Positions 58,077 through 64,000 of a stretch of DNA of 64,000 nucleotides are shown here, piece after piece. Position numbers and translations under genes: made by a program. The DNA is from Amycolatopsis oliviviridis (GTDB lineage Bacteria > Actinomycetota > Actinomycetes > Mycobacteriales > Pseudonocardiaceae). The notes under the pieces were generated by a model. That model ran no database searches. It saw nothing but the letters and a program-made list of their open reading frames with translations, and was not told where the DNA came from. The first letter of the stretch is position 1. Each line of letters opens with the position of its first letter. The stretch spans positions 992,001-1,056,000 of the forward strand of contig NZ_BNAY01000001.1 in NCBI RefSeq assembly GCF_014654365.1. The letters are read 5' to 3'.

Positions 58077-58710
58077 GTGATCGAGTCCGTCATCGACCCT
58101 GATCTGGTGCTGGCGCTGGACGAAGCCGTGCGACAGGGTGCGCCGCCCGAGCGGACCGGCATCCGGCTGACCGCACGCGGCTGGGCGGTCGGGAGCTGGA
58201 CGGGCGAGTCCGTGTATCCCGTCGCGCTGACCGGCGCCGATCTTCCGGACGAGGTGGATTTCGCGGTGGCGAACACGCTGTGCGTCCCGAAGGAGACGGG
58301 GCGATCCCACTACGCCGTCCCGGACGAGCAGGGCGATTCGTTCCCCGGCCCGGACGGTGACGCCGTGTTCGTGACCGGCCGTCGGCCGTGGACAGGGGCC
58401 TGGTGGTTCGCCCCGGCCACGGCGCGACGGGTCGTGTGTGAGGCGCGGCGTGGTGACGAGGTGGAGTCGCTCTGGCTGACCGAGGGCGATGCCTACGTCG
58501 CCGAGCATGATGAGGACGGCTCCACCGATCTGATCCGCGCGGCGCGGCACGCGCGGGACGTCGTGGCGGCGCTGACCGGCGCGATCGCAGGCCTGCCGGG
58601 GCGTCTACGAGTTCACCGATCGCGACATCGGCCGCGCCGCCCCTTTCCTCCGGCTGGGCCGCAGCGCCGCCGGGAACCTGATCCAGGAAGGGCTTCAGGC
58701 AGACACGTGA
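58077..58710 (+). pseudogene. hypothetical gene with a frameshift in GGGG
   Basis: GTG 58077 begins a coherent acidic protein (IESVIDPDLVLALDEAVRQG, GSWTGESVYPVALTGADLPD, WWFAPATARRVVCEARRGDE). At ~58600 the run GGGG shifts the frame; removing one G gives GLPGVYEFTDRDIGRAAPFL and LRLGRSAAGNLIQEGLQADT, ending at the TGA at 58708. Without the correction the frame runs on into nonsense. Polymorphism or sequencing slip versus true loss cannot be separated. About 210 aa if intact; no family recognised. Confidence 0.6.
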
Positions 58711-58727
58711 CGTTGTACCGCGGGCTT

Positions 58728-59045
58728 TCAGTCGAACTCGCCGTCGGCGTCACCGTCGCTGTCGAAGCCGCTCTCGCGATCGGTGCGCCCGTTGCTGCTG
58801 TGTGGCGCCTCGGGGAATCCGGCGATGGCGGCACCCGCACTCGTCAGTCCCAAGACGCCGTAGACCAGCCCGAGCAGTATGCGGTTGAAGACATTGGTGG
58901 TGGGCTCACCCGCTCCGTTCAGGAAAACGATGTCGCCTGTCATCGTCAGCACGGCGAAGACTGTCAGGCTGACGCCGAACAGGAACCCGGCCACGCGGCC
59001 CAGCAGACCCCAGAAGCTCAAAGCGGGCTTCTGTCCCTTGGACAT
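58728..59045 (-). CDS. small membrane protein
   Basis: 105 aa from ATG 59045 (GTG two codons upstream possible). Two membrane helices, WGLLGRVAGFLFGVSLTVFA and ILLGLVYGVLGLTSAGAAIA, joined by a short loop, then an acidic tail (SGFDSDGDADGEFD). No known family. Overlaps nothing; convergent with the frameshifted gene. Confidence 0.6.
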   Translation of the reverse strand: MSKGQKPALSFWGLLGRVAGFLFGVSLTVFAVLTMTGDIVFLNGAGEPTTNVFNRILLGLVYGVLGLTSAGAAIAGFPEAPHSSNGRTDRESGFDSDGDADGEFD

Positions 59046-59130
59046 GGCCACGACGCTACGCGGAGTCCAACACCGGGTGCACCGCTAACCGGAGTCCGAG
59101 GACCAGCAGTAGCCGGTGTCGTACGGTGAC

Positions 59131-59244
59131 TCAGATCGGTTCGGGAGCGCGACTCAGATCTCGTTCGGGCACATTCGCTTCGACGCGCTCCATCAGCAGC
59201 GCGAACGACATGACCAGCAACGGGATCACCAGCACCATCCACAT
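59131..59244 (-). CDS. 37-aa membrane peptide
   Basis: ATG 59244, with AAGGA four nt upstream; 37 residues ending at TGA 59131. A single membrane helix (MWMVLVIPLLVMSFALLM) is followed by ERVEANVPERDLSRAPEPI. Strong RBS, continuous hydrophobic segment and charged tail make it a plausible small membrane protein; similar tiny M-x-L-V-x-P-L-L...MERVE proteins occur in actinomycetes (recollection). Function unknown. Confidence 0.55.
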   Translation of the reverse strand: MWMVLVIPLLVMSFALLMERVEANVPERDLSRAPEPI

Positions 59245-59346
59245 GATCCTTCAGGTACCCGGATCGGCCGCCGGGCAATCGCTCCCATCAGATGTTTCAC
59301 TCTGAAGGCGAAACCGGCGAAAGGAGCGCCCAGGGTGCCGCACTGA

Positions 59347-60180
59347 TCAGCCTGCCAGCCTGCGGAGCAAACCCTCCAGATCACGTTCGCCGTCGCGGGT
59401 CTGGGCGCCGTGAGCCAGACCGGCTCGGATCAACCGTTCGGCCGCGGGCCGGACGAACTGGTCCGCCCAGGCGTCGTGTTCTCGCCGGTAGCCCTCGGCC
59501 AGATCGTCGGGGGTGATGGCGTGTTTCGCGGCGGCGACCACGCCATCGGGCAGTGCGGCGATGTTGCGGGCCAGGCGGTCGACAACGTCGTCGAGCTCGT
59601 CGGCGGGGAGTGCCCGGTTGACCCAGCCGTAGCGTTCGGCGGTCTGTGCGTCGTACAGGTCGGCGCTGAGCACCGCCTCCAAAGCGCGATTGCGGCCGAT
59701 CCGGCCGGCGAGGTACTGGGTGCCTCCGCCGCCGGGCACTATTCCCATGAGGGCCTCGATCTGGCCGATTCCGGTGGGGCCGATCGCCGCGAACGCCATG
59801 TCCGCGGCTGTGACGAATTCCGCCCCTCCGCCGCGGGCCAGGCCAGCGAGCTTGACGATCGTCACCTGAGGCTGTTGCCGCAACATTTCCCCCAGCGCTT
59901 GGAAGACGTTGAGACCGGCGGGCACCTCGGCCGCGAGTTCGTCGAAGGCGTCCGGCGCGTCGACGAGGGACATGTCGACGTGGGCGATGAAGAACTCCGG
60001 GTCGGCACTGTCGAACACGATCACCCGGGCCGAGTCGTCGTCTCGCAATGTAGTCAGCAGCCGCCGGAGGTCCGTCATGAGAGCGACGTCGAGGACGTTG
60101 ACGGGTGGGTTGTCGAGGGTGACGCGGACGATGCCGGCCTCGCGACTCACTCGCAGGGTCGCGTAGGCGTCGTGGTGCAT
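59347..60180 (-). CDS. enoyl-CoA hydratase/isomerase family protein
   Basis: 277 aa; ATG 60180 with GGAGA upstream (frame open to 60210 without RBS). Crotonase core: VTLDNPPVNVLDVALMTDLR, KLAGLARGGGAEFVTAADMA and GQIEALMGIVPGGGGTQYLA. The A-R-G-G-G-A-E-F loop and G-I-V-P-G-G-G-G-T-Q motif are canonical. Divergent from an HxlR gene with an exact palindrome (60209-60235) in between. Confidence 0.85.
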   Translation of the reverse strand: MHHDAYATLRVSREAGIVRVTLDNPPVNVLDVALMTDLRRLLTTLRDDDSARVIVFDSADPEFFIAHVDMSLVDAPDAFDELAAEVPAGLNVFQALGEMLRQQPQVTIVKLAGLARGGGAEFVTAADMAFAAIGPTGIGQIEALMGIVPGGGGTQYLAGRIGRNRALEAVLSADLYDAQTAERYGWVNRALPADELDDVVDRLARNIAALPDGVVAAAKHAITPDDLAEGYRREHDAWADQFVRPAAERLIRAGLAHGAQTRDGERDLEGLLRRLAG

Positions 60181-60208
60181 GCAGATCTCCGATCCGTACC
60201 TGGCAGGC

Positions 60209-60235
60209 ATCTAGGTTCCTGATGTATACCTAGAT
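60209..60235. promoter_or_regulatory. candidate HxlR operator, perfect palindrome
   Basis: ATCTAGGT (60209-60216) and ACCTAGAT (60228-60235) are perfect complements with an 11-nt spacer, located between the enoyl-CoA hydratase and HxlR genes. Positioned to block both promoters. Confidence 0.5.
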
Positions 60236-60302
60236 TCCGACGGGGATCGACCAGCGTCAAGAACGCACTTTGGGCATCGTAAGGATCGTGGGGGATACCG
60301 GC

Positions 60303-60695
60303 ATGGCCACTTCTGGCACCAACGAGGACGCCGGCGCCGTCTACCGGGCCGACTGCCCCAGCCGTCCGATTCTCGACCAGATCACCGACAAGTGGTCGAT
60401 GATGGCGATGGCCGTCCTCGAAAAGCCTCGTCGGTTCAACGACATCAAACGTCGCCTCGAAGGTGTGACCCAGCGGGTCCTGACCCAGACCCTGCGCCGT
60501 CTGGAACGCAACGGGATGATCGAGCGGCGGGTGCTGCCGACTTCACCGGTCGGGGTGGAGTACTCCCTTACCCCGCTCGGTGAATCCCTTCGGGAGCCGT
60601 TCGGTCGGCTGTACGACTGGACGGTCGCTCATACCGACGAAATCCAAAAGTGCCAGCAAGGCTACGACCAGCGTCTCCGCTCTGAACAATCCTAG
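60303..60695 (+). CDS. HxlR-family winged-helix regulator
   Basis: 130 aa; ATG 60303 with GGGGGA upstream (a TTG farther up has no RBS). HxlR: YRADCPSRPILDQITDKWSM with the conserved Cys, LEGVTQRVLTQTLRRLERNG and wing VEYSLTPLGESLREPFGRLY. Divergent from enoyl-CoA hydratase, its likely target. Third HxlR/enzyme pair of the window. Confidence 0.88.
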   Translation: MATSGTNEDAGAVYRADCPSRPILDQITDKWSMMAMAVLEKPRRFNDIKRRLEGVTQRVLTQTLRRLERNGMIERRVLPTSPVGVEYSLTPLGESLREPFGRLYDWTVAHTDEIQKCQQGYDQRLRSEQS

Positions 60696-61091
60696 AAGCG
60701 GTCAGCTGCCAAGGAAATCGCGGGAAAACCAGCATCACGTCCATGTCGAATCAGCGGTGACCCTGCAGACGGCTATGGCTGATTTCATAAGCTCACGAGC
60801 AAAGTATCGGGTTCGAGTTCCGCTTTTGGCGAAGATAATCGCGTAGCACCACCTGGCTTCGCATCCATATGCCGCCGACACCGGCCTCGCCGGGACCATC
60901 GCTTGTACCGCGACCATCGTGACCGGTGGGAACCCTCCACGAGTTAGTCGCGGTCGAGTACCGCTTTACCAGGTCGGCTGAACATTGTCCCCGAACCGCC
61001 GACAACGGTCATGGAACCGAATCGCCGGTGATGCCCTCGGTCGGTCGTCACGACGAACCGAAATCCCGCCAGTCACAGGAGAGGTGACCAC
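60696..61091. other. 396-nt gene-free stretch
   Basis: No supported gene. AT-richer than its surroundings around 60780-60850. A T-loop-like GGTTCGAGTTC at ~60810 does not fold into a tRNA. Probably the promoter region of the methyltransferase operon (ribosome binding site AGGAGAGGTGA at 61078-61088). Confidence 0.5.
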
Positions 61092-62150
61092 ATGACCATC
61101 ATCCGGAGCACTCCGCCGGGCGGCGGCGCGATGCCGGACTCGTCGGCGATCACAACGCTGCGCGATATCTCTCTCGCCTCCGCCGCACCGGCCGCGCTGC
61201 GGGCCGCCATCCAGGTCGGGCTCCCAGAACACGTCGGGGACGTCCCCGTGACCATCGACGACCTCGCGAAGTCCCTCGACGTCGACGGCGCGATCCTCGA
61301 GCGCCTGTTGCGCGCACTGCGCTCCTACGGCGTCTTCCACGAGGATGCCGGCGGGATCGTCCATACCGCGATGTCGCGTCTGCTGCGCGAGGACGACCCG
61401 CAGCGGCTCAAGTACTGGGTTCTCTGGGTCACCGAGCCCTGGGTCTGGGAGCTGTGGCCGGACCTTGAAGACGCCGTTCGCACCGGCCGGGGCGATTTCG
61501 AGGGGAAGTACGGGGACAGGTTCTTCTCGCACCTGCACGCGCAGTGGCCGGACTCCACGGAGATCTTCAACCGTTCCCAGACCGAGCTCAGCCGCCTGAC
61601 CTCGGCGGCCATCGCCGAGACGTTCGACTTGAGTGGAGTGCGGACCTTCGTGGACGTCGGCGGCGGCCGCGGCTACACGCTCTCCACGATCCTTGAGGCG
61701 AACCCGCATCTGCACGGGACCCTGGTCGACCTGCCCGCGGCGGTAGCCGAGCCGGATCTGCGGCTACGCCCCGGCGGTGCGCTGGCCGAGCGGTCGCAGG
61801 TGCTCGCGGGCGACTGTCTGGTGGACATCCCGGTCAAGGGGGCGGACATCTATCAGTTCAAGAGCATCCTCGAGTGGGATGACGAGTGGACGGTGACCGC
61901 ACTACGCAACGCCGCGCAGGCCGCGCGGCCAGGAAGCCGGGTGCTGATGATCACCAACCTCGTCGACGACAGCCCGGAGATCCGGTACGCCACGGGGATC
62001 GACTTGCTGTTCCTGCTCAACACGAATGGGCGCCGTCACACGCGCAAAGGCGTGACGGCGCTGGTGGAGCGCGCCGGCCTGCGGCTCGAAAGTGTCACCC
62101 CGGTGCCCCCGCTCCTGCATGTGGTCGAGGCGAGTGTTCCGTCGGCCTGA
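61092..62150 (+). CDS. SAM-dependent O-methyltransferase-like protein
   Basis: 352 aa; AGGAGAGG upstream. Plant-type O-methyltransferase fold: dimerisation helices (TTLRDISLASAAPAALRAAI, DDLAKSLDVDGAILERLLRA) and SAM site TFVDVGGGRGYTLSTILEAN. The usual catalytic H-D in IL-HDW is replaced: sequence reads FKSILEWDDEWT, so the general-base His is missing. It may methylate by proximity only or do other SAM chemistry (inference). First gene of a biosynthetic operon with P450 and SCP2-like proteins. Confidence 0.82.
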   Translation: MTIIRSTPPGGGAMPDSSAITTLRDISLASAAPAALRAAIQVGLPEHVGDVPVTIDDLAKSLDVDGAILERLLRALRSYGVFHEDAGGIVHTAMSRLLREDDPQRLKYWVLWVTEPWVWELWPDLEDAVRTGRGDFEGKYGDRFFSHLHAQWPDSTEIFNRSQTELSRLTSAAIAETFDLSGVRTFVDVGGGRGYTLSTILEANPHLHGTLVDLPAAVAEPDLRLRPGGALAERSQVLAGDCLVDIPVKGADIYQFKSILEWDDEWTVTALRNAAQAARPGSRVLMITNLVDDSPEIRYATGIDLLFLLNTNGRRHTRKGVTALVERAGLRLESVTPVPPLLHVVEASVPSA

Positions 62151-62195
62151 CGGTTGCTCGCGCGCCACAGGCGAGTCCGTTAGAGAGGAGTCCCG

Positions 62196-63467
62196 ATGAC
62201 CGCAGACGTGACGACGATGCACCCAGCGGCCGAGCACGCTGCCAACGAGGCGTTCGCCGAGCTTCTGTTCTCCCCCGAAGGCAGGGTCGATCCGCATGCG
62301 CGCTACCGCCGCCTGCGTGAGGCCGTGCCTGTTCATCGCAGCACGCTGGGAACCTGGGTGGTATCCCGGTATGACGACGCGAACGCGGCTCTGCGTGCCA
62401 AGCAAATCGGCAAGGACGTGCACACCTTCATGGCCGGGCGTTTCAGCGACGAGTGGGACCAGCACGCCGCTCTGGTCAAGCTCGGCTCGACGATGCTGTG
62501 GGCGAACCCACCAGAGCACACCCGGCTTCGTCGCATCGTCAGTCGGGCTTTCACCTCGAAACGGGTGTCGGCGCACCGCGCCTTCATCGTGCGGCGGGTC
62601 GACGAGCTGCTGGAGCCGTTCGTCCGCGACGGCGGCGGCGACGTCTGCAACGACTTCTGCTTCCCGTTGCCTCTCAGCGTCGTCGCCGGCCTGCTCGGTG
62701 TTCCTCAGGAGGAGGCCCCGCTGCTGCGGGAACCGATCAGGGACTTCCAGCGTGTGTTCGAGCTGGGAATGACCGCTTCGGAGCTGCAGGCGGCGGACCG
62801 GGCCGCGGACTTCCTGGACGAGTACTACGGCCGGCTCGTGGACAGAAAGCAGCGCACGCGCGGGGACGACCTGCTCTCCGCCCTGATCGACACCGACGAC
62901 GAGGCCGCCCGGCTCAGCCGGGCGGAACTTGTCCAGATGTGCCACATGATCATCGCCGCGGGCAGCGAGACGACGACGTTCTTCCTCACCAACGGCATCC
63001 GGCTCTTCATGGAGAACCCGGACCAGGCGGACCTGGTGCGGGGTGACCCGTCGCTCATGGGTTCCGCGATCGACGAGGTACTGCGGATGGATCCGCCTGC
63101 TCACATGGTCCCACGCACCACCGACGAGACGACGGAGATCGGGGGAGTCGCGATCCCGCCCGGGTCGCGACTGATGGTGCTCATCGCCGGGGCCAATCGC
63201 GACCCGGAGCACTTCACGGACCCCGACCGCTTCGACGTCACCCGCGCGGAAAGCAGCCCGATCTCCTTCGGCGCGGGCATCCATGCGTGCCCAGGATGGC
63301 GGCTCGCGAAGCTCCAGGCCGAGATCGTGTTTCCGGAGATCCTGCGCCGGTTTCCACGCCTGGAACTGGCCGAGTCGTTGCGCCACCGGCCGCGGGTCGC
63401 GTTCCCCCAGGTCGAAGCCATGATCGTGAGAAATGGGACGCGAGCCGGGAAAGGCGGGGCGTCATGA
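62196..63467 (+). CDS. cytochrome P450
   Basis: 423 aa; AGAGAGGAG upstream. I-helix IIAAGSETTTFFL, ExxR in IDEVLRM, heme loop SFGAGIHACPGWRLAKLQ with axial Cys. Class I bacterial P450 needing ferredoxin and reductase, not encoded here. Likely oxidises the product of the methyltransferase (inference). ATGA overlap with the next gene. Confidence 0.92.
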   Translation: MTADVTTMHPAAEHAANEAFAELLFSPEGRVDPHARYRRLREAVPVHRSTLGTWVVSRYDDANAALRAKQIGKDVHTFMAGRFSDEWDQHAALVKLGSTMLWANPPEHTRLRRIVSRAFTSKRVSAHRAFIVRRVDELLEPFVRDGGGDVCNDFCFPLPLSVVAGLLGVPQEEAPLLREPIRDFQRVFELGMTASELQAADRAADFLDEYYGRLVDRKQRTRGDDLLSALIDTDDEAARLSRAELVQMCHMIIAAGSETTTFFLTNGIRLFMENPDQADLVRGDPSLMGSAIDEVLRMDPPAHMVPRTTDETTEIGGVAIPPGSRLMVLIAGANRDPEHFTDPDRFDVTRAESSPISFGAGIHACPGWRLAKLQAEIVFPEILRRFPRLELAESLRHRPRVAFPQVEAMIVRNGTRAGKGGAS

Positions 63468-63880
63468 CCGCCGGGACGAACGCAGCGCGGACGGTGCACT
63501 ACCTGTCCGATGAGTACCTGGCCGAGCTGAGCCGGCTGACCACGGCTGCCCCGGCGCCCCCGGCCCGGGCTGACGTTCGGCTGCAGTTTCACGCGACCGA
63601 TACCCCGGAAGGCGAGATCGACCACTATTGGGTGGTGCGTCGCGGCACCCTGACGCGGGCCGCACGGGGACGGCTGGAGACCCCCGACCTCACGATCACG
63701 GCCACTTACGCAGACCTCGTCGCGTTCCAGACCGGCGAGCTCCATGTCGCCACCGCGTTGGTCACCGGCCGCTTCGCCGTGGAGGGCGACAAGGCGAAGC
63801 TGCTGGAGCTGATGTTGGTGCTGCAGACCGGCCACTACGCCCGCGCCGCGGCAGCGCTGTGGGAGAGGACGCAATGGTGA
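63464..63880 (+). CDS. SCP2/sterol-carrier-like protein
   Basis: 138 aa, ATG in ATGA overlap with P450. SCP2-fold features: ARADVRLQFHATDTPEGEID, HYWVVRRGTLTRAARGRLET, PDLTITATYADLVAFQTGEL and TALVTGRFAVEGDKAKLLEL. The G-x-F-x-V-x-G-D segment is the SCP2 hallmark. Probably binds a hydrophobic intermediate for the neighbouring enzymes. Overlaps the following 20-aa ORF by 7 nt. Confidence 0.78.
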   Translation: MTAGTNAARTVHYLSDEYLAELSRLTTAAPAPPARADVRLQFHATDTPEGEIDHYWVVRRGTLTRAARGRLETPDLTITATYADLVAFQTGELHVATALVTGRFAVEGDKAKLLELMLVLQTGHYARAAAALWERTQW

Positions 63881-63936
63881 CCTGGCAGGGCATCCCGACG
63901 ACCGGACCAGAGTTCAAGGAGACCACCCGATGCTGA
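63874..63936 (+). CDS. 20-aa ORF interlocked between coupled genes
   Basis: ATGGTGA overlap with the SCP2 stop opens MVTWQGIPTTGPEFKETTRC, which ends in ATGCTGA overlapping the next start. Both junctions mimic translational coupling. It may be a real short peptide, a coupling leader or chance. No family. Confidence 0.35.
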   Translation: MVTWQGIPTTGPEFKETTRC

Positions 63937-64000
63937 CCCACACCCTCGTCTTCTCGTTTCCCGACTCGATGTCCGGATCGGACCGCGAGCGGTTCTTCGG
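63930..64000 (+). CDS. start of a Dabb-like protein (3' partial)
   Basis: ATG 63930, AAGGAG upstream at 63916-63921. The N-terminus MLTHTLVFSFPDSMSGSDRE matches the start of stress-responsive A/B-barrel (Dabb) proteins (M-x-x-H-x-V-x-F). Runs off the window. Too little to be sure. Confidence 0.5.
   Translation, partial: MLTHTLVFSFPDSMSGSDRERFF

Noticed and set aside
60808..60823. T-loop-like GGTTCGAGTTC suggestive of a tRNA
   Set aside because: The neighbouring T-stem is only four pairs with a wobble, and no matching 5' acceptor arm is found about 66 nt upstream, so no tRNA fold.
60735..60917. 60-aa minus-strand ORF in the 60.7-61.0 kb gap
   Set aside because: No RBS, no hydrophobic or conserved pattern, and it lies in a promoter-like region.
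12655..64000. CRISPR arrays or intact insertion sequences
   Set aside because: No evenly spaced direct repeats of CRISPR length and no transposase with inverted terminal repeats were seen; only the zipper fragment at 14698 is vaguely transposase-like.

Overview
The window is high-GC DNA with dense, often 4-bp-overlapping genes and frequent GTG/TTG starts. It carries an AfsR/SARP regulator, a PucR regulator, DUF3558-type and Thr/Pro-rich lipoproteins, an XRE/ImmA-IrrE/MAB_1171c trio and many small secreted proteins. Together these point to a filamentous actinomycete, most likely Pseudonocardiaceae (Amycolatopsis-like). The genus is an inference from gene content; no rRNA or marker gene is present.

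Layout. (1) 1-12.65 kb: the 3' part of a contractile injection system (eCIS) operon, all on the + strand and almost fully translationally coupled. It has a baseplate J protein (5'-truncated by the window), a P2-I-like tail protein, three related proteins of unknown function sharing an F-x-x-G-Q-x-L motif, a small protein, a probable tape-measure-type protein, an AAA+ ATPase and a 98-aa terminal protein, followed by a perfect hairpin. (2) 12.8-21.7 kb: housekeeping and accessory genes: a phosphotransferase, a GreA/GreB-like factor, a D-amino-acid-dehydrogenase-like flavoenzyme with a PucR regulator, a quinone-oxidoreductase/HxlR divergent pair, a secreted YVTN beta-propeller and small secreted proteins. 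(3) 21.8-23.8 kb: an XRE regulator, an ImmA/IrrE-like HExxH protein and a MAB_1171c-type membrane protein form a tight three-gene unit. (4) 23.8-34.7 kb: a CoA-transferase/enoyl-CoA-hydratase fusion, YceI, a C-terminally truncated XRE-STAND ATPase, AraC, a DHFR-like protein, lipoproteins, a glycosyltransferase remnant, an MTHFR-like protein and an epoxide-hydrolase-like/HxlR pair. (5) 34.8-47.3 kb: a lamin-tail secreted protein, a sugar MFS/ROK/SDR operon, a Tat-exported beta-propeller, secreted proteins, an AfsR/SARP regulator and an MHS transporter. (6) 47.3-52.9 kb: a gene-free stretch with three hairpins, then a two-gene operon of an alpha/beta hydrolase and a 1385-aa caspase-NTPase-WD40 protein. 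This operon is the strongest candidate for an immune or cell-death system here. (7) 52.9-64 kb: a FAD monooxygenase/ArsR pair with twin palindromic operators, an AA10 LPMO, a HEAT-repeat protein, a Tat-exported epoxide-hydrolase-like enzyme, small membrane proteins, an enoyl-CoA hydratase/HxlR pair, and the start of a biosynthetic operon (methyltransferase, P450, SCP2-like, a 20-aa ORF and a Dabb-like start).

Recurring themes are divergent one-enzyme/one-regulator pairs (three HxlR, one ArsR), each with inverted repeats in the shared promoter. There is also a family of intergenic hairpins built on TGAAGGCC. Three genes are visibly broken: a frameshifted secreted protein, an eroded glycosyltransferase and a frameshifted hypothetical gene. 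No rRNA, tRNA, CRISPR array or intact insertion sequence was found.
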